NCBI GenBank assembly: GCA_963971305.1
Contig: OZ020307.1
Coordinates: 47,551,702-47,615,701, forward strand
From: Arcuatula senhousia
Taxonomy: Eukaryota; Mollusca; Bivalvia; Mytilida; Mytilidae
Direction: 5' to 3'
DNA length: 64,000 bases
Shown: one piece after another, positions 25,898-34,677 of the stretch
How the letters are laid out: each line of letters starts with the position of its first letter
Numbering within the stretch: position 1 is the stretch's first letter
Program-made: the position numbers and the translations under genes
Notes under the pieces: generated by a model
The model's input: the letters and a program-made list of their open reading frames with translations, nothing else
Told to the model about the DNA's origin: nothing
Databases searched by the model: none

Positions 25898-26003
25898 CTG
25901 AAGACTTTGAAGTTAGTTTCTCTCGATGGGCTGCACATACTGCTAATAATCGATAGCCTAGGTCAAGGTCGTAGCCCGGCTGAGCAGCCACCCGACTGAC
26001 AAT
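25898..26003 (-). CDS. ZMIZ1: ZMIZ1/2-like transcriptional co-regulator, internal exon
   Basis: This is an internal exon of a PIAS-like zinc finger MIZ protein, a nuclear co-regulator (SUMO ligase-related) of androgen receptor, SMAD, p53 and Notch-type transcription in vertebrates. The minus-strand exon is 106 bp, with acceptor cattacag (AG at 26005-26004) and donor cag then gtttgt (GT at 25897-25896). It reads [20 protein letters not shown], then [15 protein letters not shown], plus one base. The vertebrate N-terminal domain has [20 protein letters not shown] and a KS ending at the same place. It begins in phase 0, exactly where the exon at 61745-61858 ends. The next exon (expected to encode a WCEEL-type segment) was not found in the window. 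The family call is strong. Assignment to paralogue 1 or 2 is not possible, and many invertebrates have only one. Confidence 0.9.
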
Positions 26004-26099
26004 CTGTAATGTTAATGTGAAGACATCAATTTCTGATTTTTGATAACAAAATAGCATCTTTTGTGTGAAAAATGAGATATGATGGATGTGTAAGGATGT

Positions 26100-26360
26100 A
26101 ACTACCTTTTTGGCTTACCTGGGCCATATAAGGCGCTCAATTTTAATGGTGGAGGAAACTGAACACCCAGAGCAAACTACTGATCATGCGGGCAGGTAGC
26201 TGACAAACCAAATCATATACAGTTGGGGAAGTCCTGCTTTCATAAAATACAAGCAAGAGTCGGAACTCTCCAACACCACCTGAGAGGCGTTTAGCTAGTA
26301 ATAAATAGCATGTAAATTAAACCAGCATCTAGGACCACTTGGCCACACTTGCCCCTAGAT
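26100..26360. repeat. Possible old dispersed repeat
   Basis: The phrase ggtggaggaaactgaacacc and following bases resemble a dispersed invertebrate repeat that I recall only loosely. There are no clear ends or target duplication. Confidence 0.25.
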
Positions 26361-26573
26361 ATGACGGGGAAAAACTTCTTTAAGCTTAAGTGGTTAAGAA
26401 TGAAAATTTTTTTAAAGGCATAAATGTTGATTCCCCATCCCCTAAAAAATAAGTACACAAATGTTAATGCAATTGTTAAAGAGCTCTATCTAGTTTCCAA
26501 AGCATTCCCTGGACTGAGATAATTGGTACATAGACTGTATTTATATTTGATATCACAGGCAAAATGACTGGAC

Positions 26574-26905
26574 TGCGTTTAATATGCGTCTGGCATACGT
26601 TAAACGCATGTCATCCGACGTATATCTAATTGGCTTTTCTAACCGCGTACGCGTACGTTTGATGCAAGTTAAAAATTTATCTTGGCAAATTTTCACTTCA
26701 TAATAAAACACACTAAATAAATAACTCACTAATTTCATATATTTTAGGAAACTATACCTCTGACGTATGGTAAACGTATGTTTGACGCAGGTTTAAAAAA
26801 CGTAAGTCTGACGTATGTTTTGACATTTATTTGACGTACGTTTTCCGTATGGCGGTTAGAAACATATGTTTAACGTACGTTTATACACTACGTCAGACAC
26901 ACGTT
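26574..26905. repeat. Cluster of acgtayg-type motifs
   Basis: Many copies of motifs close to aaacgtatg, gacgtatg and cgtacgttt occur on both strands in irregular spacing, including accgcgtacgcgtacgttt at about 26641-26659. It is neither a regular tandem repeat nor coding. It may be a decayed repeat built of short palindromes. Confidence 0.55.
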
Positions 26906-27689
26906 TTTACATGTATATTGCCCTATGTTATTATTGCCAGTACAATACTAAGGGAGCAACCATTTGATTTTTAGGGGAATGGCTATGAAGATTTTTTTTG
27001 TCGTGCTTTTTAAATTTTGGTAAAAAGCTGAGTCTGTTTTTTTTTGCACGCTTAAGTGTGTGAAATTCTATTTTCCAAAAGGCTACCATAATTTTAATTT
27101 TTCAGCCAAAAAATCCTGCCTTTTTTTTTAAATTCAAAGCGCAGTGTCCTGCCTTTTAATTTTTGCTAAGAAGAGCCATATCAATATAAGGAAATGAAAT
27201 TAATTTGATATATCATGTCTTCAATTCATATATTTGTTCATTCCATCAAAATTGTACTTGAAAAGCTATAAAAAATACGAGTCCCTTCTCATTAAAAATG
27301 ATTTTTTTTCAAGCTATTTTAGTCCATGTACAATTTATAGTATCTCATACATCATATGCAAAGTGAAGTATTGAGAAATGAACAATTAATCAAAAATAAC
27401 ATAGTTAAAGCTGAAGAACAAATGTTTATATCGGTACAATGTAATATGACGGGTGATCAATACGACAAAATCTGTCGTAGAAATAAGAAGGGCAGCTGTG
27501 AAAAAGGGGTCAATAATAATTATAGGGGATTTTCCCTGGTTAGCTTTACTTTATTTTATTAACTTAATTGACTAATAAGAGAGGAATCACACTTTACATT
27601 GATTGGGAACGCGTAGTTTATTGCAGCTTCTGATCTGCCAATTTGAAAAAATTAGAACCATTGAATGAAGGAAAAATAACCGATGTTCT

Positions 27690-27993
27690 TTGTCTTGGAT
27701 AATTTAATTGACTGTCACAAAAGCCGATTTCTTTAGAACACATATCATTCAATAATCTGAATGATGAAGAAAAAGTAACTTATTTGTTAAACCCCTCAAC
27801 ACCATTGCAAGTAAATAAACTAGGATCCTTTATAAAAAAGTCTTTTGAACTGAGGACAGGGGACCCTTAATTTTTTCTTTACTTGTAACTATGTATTACT
27901 GTGTGCTTTAGTTAGTTTTATATCTGTGTATGTTTATGTGTCACAAACTGTATAAAAGTTTAATGACAATAAAGATTCGTATTCGTATTCGTT
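27690..27993 (+). pseudogene. 3' fragment of a non-LTR retrotransposon (LINE)
   Basis: A frame at 27739-27870 reads HISFNNLNDEEKVTYLL, then LQVNKLGSFIKKSFELR, to TAA. This is the pattern seen at the very C-terminus of LINE polymerase ORFs in invertebrates (helices, then a basic end). A frameshift is needed to extend it upstream. A 3' UTR of about 120 bp follows and ends in aataaag with repeats of attcgt (27975-27993), a typical LINE tail. The 5' part is missing. Clade assignment (L2, CR1 or Daphne-like) is not possible by eye. Confidence 0.6.
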
Positions 27994-28173
27994 TAAAAAG
28001 GATAAATGTTTCTCGATTAGTTAACGGAACAGAATCATGTAATAAAAGAGTGTATTTTCCAATTTGGTAAATTTAGAAATCTTGATCATCTATTTAGTAT
28101 CAATTCTTTGTTCTTTCCGTTAATTCTAAAATAAAATAAATTACAATTTAGTAATTGTGTTACTAAAATGTTG

Positions 28174-28350
28174 TTCTTATACATTATCGCCTTTCGGCTC
28201 ATTCGGGTATCACATAGCTATCATTCTCAGTGTATCGGCGAGATGCACATACCAGTCTCAGTTTAAAGAGTTAAAAATAACTCTGTATATAAATAGTAAT
28301 GTGTCACATGACACCTAGTATATAAGCCCGACCTCGTGGCCAAATTGTCA
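28174..28350 (+). repeat. Left inverted terminal repeat of the DIRS element
   Basis: Bases 28209-28350 are the complement of 34454-34595 with one mismatch. The outer 35 bases (28174-28208) are not shared with the right end, but are matched exactly by the first half of the internal complementary region at 34234-34279. Confidence 0.92.
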
Positions 28351-28477
28351 CAGCACTCTCCAAATCCGACCAGCACCTCCACGTGGTGAGAGTGGGGCAA
28401 CGTTGCAGTTCATTAAACGCATCGCCGTCCCTGATGTCTGTACCGGCCAACGCTGGCGGTTGCATGCCGAAAGTTCT

Positions 28478-29725
28478 GTAAGCATGTATCACCTTTCAAC
28501 CTTGTGTTGAAACGTCGCTGCAGAGGCTTTTCAGCCTATAGTCACGACGTTAAAAACCCATCAGTCAGCCAAATTGTCATCCATTTTCAGAGACGGCGAG
28601 GTGTCATACGGGTGGTGACTAAAACGAGTAACCCGGGCCCGGGCCCGGGCCAACTTACGCTAACCCAAAAATTTCAAAATGCTCTTATAAGTTTATTTTC
28701 TAATATTTTTCGATGAAAATTGGAAATAATGTGTAAAAGTATAATATCTTATTGTTTATTTTCGATTTTCCAAATAAAAATTCGTAAAATTTATTTTCGA
28801 GACAATTTTCGATTTTTAGGTGACTAAAATGTGTAACCCGATGAAAAGTGGAAATATTCGATTTGCACATCCAAAACACTTATAATACGAAAAAGTGGAG
28901 ATAATAATTAAAGATATGGATAAAAATGTTATAATAGGCCATGAGTTGGTCTAAAATGTATTCGAATTTTCGTTTTAAAGCTATTTTCATACATTTCTAC
29001 GGACCCGGGCCGTCGACCAGTGGCCCGGGTAGAGCTAAAAGAAGTACGACAGTACCGATATAAAACAATTCGATTTATAATTCTATGGAAATTTTTCAAT
29101 GAATAAAAATATCTAGAAACATTTTGAAAGTGTTTCCATCAGTTACAATTTTTTTATAACAAAAAATATACCCCCATTTCGATAGTTAATACATCAATTA
29201 TATCGGTTACAATGGTCATATTTTAGCAACACCCGTGTCATACCATTTCGACAATCGGCGGCCCGGGTCGATAAAAAAATAGAAAATCGCTTTAAAAACA
29301 ATATTTTATCGTAACTTTAGGTTAAACATGTACTTGTCCATCACTGATTTGTATCATTTCATCGTTGTTAAGTTCCTGTTAGATTCACATGTGTTTTATA
29401 TGAGAAAATAAGAATTTTCCACTTTTCGTTGGGTTACACATTTTAGTCACCTAAAAATCGGAAATTGCCTCGTAATTAAAATTTACGAATCTTTATTTGT
29501 AGAATCGATAATAAGTAATCAGATATTATACTTTTTCACATTATTTTCAAATTTCATTAAAAAATATATAGAAATAAAGATTTTAGAGCATTTTGAAATA
29601 TTTGGGTTAGCGGTTGTTGGCCCGGGCCCGGGCCCGGGTTACTCGTTTTAGTCACCACCGTCATACGAACACCTGGATTATACGCAGTTATCAATTAAAG
29701 AATATTGTGTATTCTTTTTTCCTAG
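28478..29725 (+). other. Possible intron in the DIRS leader
   Basis: A donor-like gtaagc at 28478 and a strong acceptor (tattcttttttcctag, AG at 29724-29725) flank the nested foldback element. Splicing would remove that element entirely from the transcript, upstream of the ATG at 29898. This is inferred from motifs only. Confidence 0.3.
28611..29659. mobile_element. Foldback/MITE-like element nested in the DIRS leader
   Basis: It is 1,049 bp with long terminal inverted repeats of about 255 bp (28611-28868 against 29412-29659). The outer 44 bases are perfect and start ggtggtgactaaaacgagta, followed by a gggcccgggcccggg run. The 8 bp direct repeat gtcatacg flanks it (28603-28610 and 29660-29667), so removal restores the DIRS leader. 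The centre holds more cccggg motifs (about 29004, 29033, 29263). It has no ORF. Eight-base duplications with long inverted repeats fit Mutator-like, hAT or Merlin-like non-autonomous elements, and I cannot choose between them. Confidence 0.88.
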
Positions 29726-29897
29726 GACATTGTCCAGGAATCTTATTCTCGATAGAGAAATATTTTTTGTATTTTGAAGTCGCTTACGTTTTTGGTAGCG
29801 ATGTTTTAGGTTTTTCTTTATTATCGTCCTTCACATTGAAAAAGTTGTTTACAGCGTGAGTACTTCTCGGTTTTAAATAAAATAGCTACACATAGTA

Positions 29898-31331
29898 ATG
29901 TCGGACGTTAATGAAGATAATATTCTTTATCTAGATGAAGATGACGAGCTCGTTGAGACGTCTGTTACTACAAGAGCCGGTTCGGCCATGATTAATTCGC
30001 CCGTTAAACAGGAAAAGGCCACTGGCCGTGTTATAAAGGGCACTAGTCTGAAAAAACCCACAAAGAGAAAGATTTCCCAAAAGGTGTCTAAGGATGTTAC
30101 CCCTGCTAAAGTTAGCAGGAAATTTTCTAAAGCTGAAATAGCTGACTTAAAAGAACAAATGGGTTTATCTGATGTGGTTAAATCTCTTACCAATTTGACC
30201 TCTGTTGTTCAAAATCTAGCAACTCAACAAAGTGCTTTGCATTTCCAAAATCCTTCAGCTACTGCTAGTGTTATGACTGTGAACCCTCCTGCAACAGCTA
30301 CGGCCACTCGCCCTCTTCCAGTTATATCTCAGGATAATGGTTCTAATTTGAGACCTGGGCAAATTCTACCACTCTCTCCTAATTTTGAAACTTATGAGGA
30401 ATCTGTCAGAGATTTCCAGATGAATCTTTTCCAGCCTACTCCTGTGGAGAGGTCTGATGGGGATAATAATTGTAATGATATCCCAGGGGCTGACCCTAAT
30501 TCTGCTTTTCAGGATGCTTTTAATGCTCCTAGTGTGGTGAATGAGTCAATAGACAAGTCTCATGACAATCAAGGTGATAATGCAGATGAGCCTGAGTGGG
30601 TTCCAGATATTCCCCAGCTCAAAACTGATGAAAAGACAGGTCCTAGAGTTTCCTCTGGACTAGCTAAAGCGGTAGACGCTGCTGTTACCATTCGCTCTAA
30701 TAAAGAGAGTATTAAGACCATTGAAGAAAGGTATCATAGACCTGAAAATTGTAACAATCTGGTTTTGCCTTCGGTAAATCCTGAAATTTGGAGGGCAATC
30801 CCTAAGCCTGCTCACGAGCAAGATCTTTACTTGCAGGAAATCCAGAAGTCTATGGCTTCTGGCCTGGTTCCAATTGTTCAACTGGCTGATCAATGTATTA
30901 AGAGTAAAGACTCACTTGATCCTGTGAAAACAAGATCTATCTTAGCTGACTGTATTAGCCTTATAGGTAATAGTTTTCTGAAATTATCTCACAGAAGGAG
31001 ATATAATCTGAAGCAATATCTTCATTCTAGATACACACCTATTTGTACTTCTGAGTTGCCAGTTTCCAAATTTTTGTTTGGAGATGATTGTATGAAGCGT
31101 GTCAAGGAGTTGGGTGATCCAATTAAATGTCCTCTGGTTAATCCAAAGTATGCTAAAACTACTTATAGTAAGCCTTTAAACTACAGAGGCCCTGCCATGC
31201 AGGGCAACTCCCAGGCTCAGAGAAGCAATTATCAGGGACAGCCCAACTACAAGAAAAGGTCAAACTACCAAAATCGACCTCAACCACAGAGATACAACAA
31301 CAATTACAATCAGTCAAAGAGACGAAATTAG
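29898..31331 (+). CDS. DIRS ORF1, gag-like protein
   Basis: This is the putative nucleocapsid-like protein of the DIRS element (477 aa), expected to bind the element RNA. Visible parts are an acidic N-terminus (residues 5-20), a lysine-rich stretch at about 43-75, a low-complexity Ala/Pro/Thr region (120-145), and a more conserved block at about 300-410. That block contains LIGNSFLKLSHRRRYNLKQY and KFLFGDDC, a pattern typical of DIRS gag-like proteins. The tail (430-477) is rich in Arg, Gln, Asn and Tyr and probably binds nucleic acid. There is no zinc knuckle. The start is the first ATG after a 5' leader, with G at -3. The stop at 31329-31331 lies inside the ORF2 open frame, which is in the -1 frame relative to this one. 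The gag label rests on position and composition. Confidence 0.85.
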   Translation: MSDVNEDNILYLDEDDELVETSVTTRAGSAMINSPVKQEKATGRVIKGTSLKKPTKRKISQKVSKDVTPAKVSRKFSKAEIADLKEQMGLSDVVKSLTNLTSVVQNLATQQSALHFQNPSATASVMTVNPPATATATRPLPVISQDNGSNLRPGQILPLSPNFETYEESVRDFQMNLFQPTPVERSDGDNNCNDIPGADPNSAFQDAFNAPSVVNESIDKSHDNQGDNADEPEWVPDIPQLKTDEKTGPRVSSGLAKAVDAAVTIRSNKESIKTIEERYHRPENCNNLVLPSVNPEIWRAIPKPAHEQDLYLQEIQKSMASGLVPIVQLADQCIKSKDSLDPVKTRSILADCISLIGNSFLKLSHRRRYNLKQYLHSRYTPICTSELPVSKFLFGDDCMKRVKELGDPIKCPLVNPKYAKTTYSKPLNYRGPAMQGNSQAQRSNYQGQPNYKKRSNYQNRPQPQRYNNNYNQSKRRN

Positions 31332-31345
31332 ATAAGGTTGTTAAG

Positions 31346-33361
31346 GTGAGAAAATTAGTTTACCCAGAGTGGGAAAATATAACGTCAGATCAATGGATTT
31401 TAGATTTGGTAAAGGAAGGATATAGAATTGAATTTGATGAAGATCCTCCAGAATACTCATCTTATCATGAGATTAACTTTTCTGAAGATAAAGCTAAATT
31501 AATTGATTTAGAAGTAGAAAAGCTGCTTAAAAAATGTGTTATTGAAGAGGTTGAGCCAATTTCGGGTCAATTTATATCTTCTATTTTTGCTGTTCCAAAA
31601 AGAGATGGTTCTTTAAGACCAGTGATTAATCTGAGAAAATTGAACAATTTTGTTAAATACCAACATTTCAAGCAAGAAAATTTAAACTTTGCCCTTGACA
31701 TTATACAAAGAAATGATTATTTAACATCCATTGATCTGACTGATGCATATTTTAGTATTTCTATTCATAGAGATTTTTGTAAATTTCTGAGATTTTCATG
31801 GCGAAACACTCTCTATGAGTTCAAAGTCCTATGTTTTGGGTTAGCATCTGCTCCAAGGATTTTCACCAAAGTGTTAAAACCAGTTTATGCATTGTTTAGA
31901 CAATATGGTATTAGATGCATATATTATATTGATGATTCCTTAACAATGAACCAGGTTTATACAGAAAGTCTTTCTAATACTACTTTCATTGTTCAAACCT
32001 TAGATAAACTTGGTTATGGTATAAATTACAAAAAATCCATTCTGGTACCAACAAGGAGGTTGGTTTTCTTTGGTCTTATTATAGACACAGTTCTCTTTAT
32101 GGTGTTTTTGACTGATGAGAAAATAGCCAAAATCATAACAACTGGCAATCTATTGCTAAAGGATGGTTACATCACTATAAGGTTATTAGCATCTTTTATT
32201 GGTCTGATAGTGCATGCATTCAATGCAATATTATATGGCCAACTACATTACAGAATATTAGAAAGAGAAAAAAATTCTTATTTACGGAAATTTAATGATA
32301 ATTATGATGCTGTAATGAAACTTTCTGAGTTATCAAAATCTGAAGTCATGTGGTGGATTGTAAATGTTAAAAAACAAAATGGTAAACCTATAAGACCTAG
32401 AGATATTTCTAATTGGATTGAATGTGATGCCAGTAATAATGGCTGGGGTGCCCATTTGGGTAATAAAAAAGCTGGTGGAAGGTGGTCATTATTAGAATCA
32501 CAACACCATATTAATTTTCTTGAATTGTTGGCCATATATTATGCTTTGAAATCATTTTTCAGTACAGACAGACATTTACATATTGGTATAAGGTCAGACA
32601 ACACCACAGCAGTTTCTTATATTAATGAAATGGGTGGTATGTTGTCAGAGTCTATGGATATACTGGCCAAAGAAATTTGGATGTGGTGTCAGTCTAGAGA
32701 TATTTTGTTGACAGCTCAGTATATCCCAGGTGCTGAAAATATAACAGCAGATTTTTTGTCTAGAAATTTCTCAGATTCTACTGAATGGAAACTTAAACCT
32801 AAAATTTTTAAAAGAATTTGTTCTCAATTTTTTGAGCCAAACATAGATTTATTTGCCTCCAGATTGAATTGCCAGATTAAAAATTATGCATCTTGGATAT
32901 ATGACCCAGAGGCTTCTTTTATTGATGCATTTACTTTTCCATGGTCTGGCTTACAACCATATATATTTCCACCATTCAGTTTGATAGGTAAAATTATTGA
33001 CAAACTAATTAGAGATAGAGTTACCAAAGCTTTATTAGTTGTGCCTTTCTGGCCGACTCAGAGTTGGTTCTCTTCATTAATTTCAGTTCTTATTTCTTTG
33101 CCAGTTAGATTGCCAAGACACAAAGACCTGGTGTTCCTTCCTCACTCCTTGGAAAGTCATCCTCTCAGGAGATCCCTAAATTTGATCGCTTGTTCTGTAT
33201 CCGGAATAGACTACATAGTAAAGGATTTTCAAGAGACGCAACTAACACAATACTTGCATCATGGAGAGACACAACAAACAAACAGTATGAACTTTATTGG
33301 AAAAAGTGGGTGCTTTGGTGTGCTAAATGGCAAATTAATTCCTTTCAACCGTCTGAGGTGA
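31346..33361 (+). CDS. DIRS ORF2: reverse transcriptase, RNase H, DAM-like domain
   Basis: This is the polymerase of the DIRS element, which copies its RNA into DNA. Numbering is from the GTG at 31346. The RT domain spans about residues 60-250, with motif A around D133 (IDLTDAYF), the LASAPR block at 166-171 and the catalytic YIDD at 194-197. RNase H follows with all four acidic residues: D361, E393, D418 and D469. Residues about 490-600 match the DAM-like methyltransferase region of DIRS polyproteins (DLFASRLN at 501, FPPFSLI at 541). There FPPF stands where active enzymes have N/D-PP-Y/F, so activity is doubtful. The frame is open from 31172 and has no ATG before about residue 201, so translation needs -1 frameshifting from ORF1, splicing or another route. 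Its end overlaps ORF3. Confidence 0.93.
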   Translation: MRKLVYPEWENITSDQWILDLVKEGYRIEFDEDPPEYSSYHEINFSEDKAKLIDLEVEKLLKKCVIEEVEPISGQFISSIFAVPKRDGSLRPVINLRKLNNFVKYQHFKQENLNFALDIIQRNDYLTSIDLTDAYFSISIHRDFCKFLRFSWRNTLYEFKVLCFGLASAPRIFTKVLKPVYALFRQYGIRCIYYIDDSLTMNQVYTESLSNTTFIVQTLDKLGYGINYKKSILVPTRRLVFFGLIIDTVLFMVFLTDEKIAKIITTGNLLLKDGYITIRLLASFIGLIVHAFNAILYGQLHYRILEREKNSYLRKFNDNYDAVMKLSELSKSEVMWWIVNVKKQNGKPIRPRDISNWIECDASNNGWGAHLGNKKAGGRWSLLESQHHINFLELLAIYYALKSFFSTDRHLHIGIRSDNTTAVSYINEMGGMLSESMDILAKEIWMWCQSRDILLTAQYIPGAENITADFLSRNFSDSTEWKLKPKIFKRICSQFFEPNIDLFASRLNCQIKNYASWIYDPEASFIDAFTFPWSGLQPYIFPPFSLIGKIIDKLIRDRVTKALLVVPFWPTQSWFSSLISVLISLPVRLPRHKDLVFLPHSLESHPLRRSLNLIACSVSGIDYIVKDFQETQLTQYLHHGETQQTNSMNFIGKSGCFGVLNGKLIPFNRLR

Positions 33362-34146
33362 ACGTTATTGAGTTTTTACATGGACTTAAGCAGTCTGGCT
33401 TATCTTATTCAGTTATAAACTGTTATCGTTCTATGTTATCACAGACATTAGTATATTTTGGAGTAAATTTTGAACATTTTGTTTCCCTTCAAAGGTTTAT
33501 GAAGGGATGTTTTAACATGAATCCGCCGAAAGTAAGATATACTTTTATGTGGGACGTTTCTGTTGTTCTAAGATATTTGTCTTCGTTGCATCCATTGGAG
33601 GATCTTACTTTAAAACTGTTGACTTTTAAACTTGTTGCATTAATTGCCCTTACAACCGCTGCTAGAGCACAAACTTTATCTTTTCTTGATATAAGATACA
33701 TGGAGATTTCAGACGATTTTGCAGTTTTTCGTATTAACCAGTTAATGAAAACTACTAGACCGGGTTTTTCTGCTTGCCCAGTAACTTTGAAAAAGTTTAT
33801 TCAACAGGAACTTTGTGTATTCAGAACTTTATTGTGTTACATTAATAAGACTAAAGATTTGAGGAAATCATCATCTTTATTGATTTCCTTTGCTTCGTTT
33901 AAAGCTGTTACCACATGCACATTATCTCGTTGGTTAAAGACAGTGCTTAATTTGGCAGGGATTGATACTAGCATTTTCAAGGCTCACTCATATCGTGGAG
34001 CTTCAACCACGGCAGCATTGAACGCAGGATGTGCTATGAAGGACATTTTATCTACTGCAAATTGGTCAAATTCAAAAACTTTTAAGAAATTTTATTATAG
34101 AGACTGTAAAGACACTCTTTCATATGCAGATTATGTATTGAAATGA
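33190..34146 (+). CDS. DIRS ORF3: tyrosine recombinase
   Basis: This is the integrase of the DIRS element. It is thought to insert a circular DNA copy through a site-specific exchange with a Tyr-DNA intermediate. Numbering is from the TTG at 33190. The N-terminal core-binding part includes ILASWRDTTNKQYELYWKKW (21-40). The catalytic domain has R159 (TTAARAQTL), H266-x-x-R269 (AHSYRGAS), W292 and the nucleophile Y302 or Y303 (FYYR), so the full R-HxxR-W-Y set is present. The frame is open from 33109, overlaps ORF2 by about 250 bp in its -1 frame, and has no ATG before about residue 82. It must be expressed by frameshifting, splicing or a non-ATG start. ORF3 ends 87 bp before the internal complementary region. 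Confidence 0.93.
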   Translation: MFCIRNRLHSKGFSRDATNTILASWRDTTNKQYELYWKKWVLWCAKWQINSFQPSEVNVIEFLHGLKQSGLSYSVINCYRSMLSQTLVYFGVNFEHFVSLQRFMKGCFNMNPPKVRYTFMWDVSVVLRYLSSLHPLEDLTLKLLTFKLVALIALTTAARAQTLSFLDIRYMEISDDFAVFRINQLMKTTRPGFSACPVTLKKFIQQELCVFRTLLCYINKTKDLRKSSSLLISFASFKAVTTCTLSRWLKTVLNLAGIDTSIFKAHSYRGASTTAALNAGCAMKDILSTANWSNSKTFKKFYYRDCKDTLSYADYVLK

Positions 34147-34233
34147 TTTTCAGTTTATATATAAAGGTTGTTTTCCTTGTATTTATCTATTTGTTTTGCC
34201 AAACTTTTTTAGTTTGTGCCAGATCTTTAAACA

Positions 34234-34367
34234 AGCTATGTGATACCCGAATGAGCCGAAAGGCGATAATGTATAAGAATGTTCCCTCATCCAAGCATAC
34301 CCCTAGGGATGTGAAGGATGAGGGTCATTCTTGTAATTGAGCCTGAGGCTCAAGAGGGTATCACATA
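34234..34367 (+). repeat. Internal complementary region of the DIRS element
   Basis: The first half (34234-34279) is the exact complement of the left outer end (28174-28219). The second half (34278-34367) is the exact complement of the right outer end (34588-34677). The halves meet at gaat, with only the two or three shared bases overlapping. In the accepted model for DIRS elements this region templates the junction of both ends to give a circle. Confidence 0.93.
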
Positions 34368-34453
34368 CCCTCCCTTAGTTTTGTAGGAAATTTTTTTTCC
34401 CAGCCCTTCATGTGATACCCTTGTGTCTGTCACAAACTGTTGACTTTAAATGA

Positions 34454-34677
34454 TGACAATTTGGCCACGAGGTCGGGCTTATATACTAGGCGTCATGTGA
34501 CACATTACTATTTATATACAGAGTTATTTTTAACTCTTTAAACTGAGACTGGTATGTGCATCTCGCCGATACACTGAGAATGATAGCTATGTGATACCCT
34601 CTTGAGCCTCAGGCTCAATTACAAGAATGACCCTCATCCTTCACATCCCTAGGGGTATGCTTGGATGAGGGAACATT
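34454..34677 (+). repeat. Right inverted terminal repeat of the DIRS element, extended
   Basis: The inner 142 bp (34454-34595) pairs with the left repeat. The outer 82 bp is unique to this end and to the internal complementary region. It contains the perfect palindrome ttgagcctcaggctcaa (34602-34618) and a 9 bp stem, ccctcatcc/ggatgaggg (34631-34639 with 34663-34671). Confidence 0.92.

Larger units (their letters stand above)
28174..34677 (+). mobile_element. DIRS-type tyrosine-recombinase retrotransposon
   Basis: It is a complete element of 6,504 bp (about 5,447 bp without the nested insertion and its duplication). In order it carries a left inverted terminal repeat, a leader, a gag-like ORF, an RT/RNase H/DAM-like ORF, a tyrosine recombinase ORF, an internal complementary region and a right inverted terminal repeat. 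Inverted repeats plus an internal complementary region define DIRS-like elements; PAT and Ngaro types have split direct repeats. There is no long target duplication, as expected for recombinase-mediated insertion of a circle. The ends share only TT (GTT on the left, ATT on the right). The ITRs differ at one base in 142 and the ORFs are unbroken, so insertion was probably recent. It lies antisense in the ZMIZ-like intron. Confidence 0.93.
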
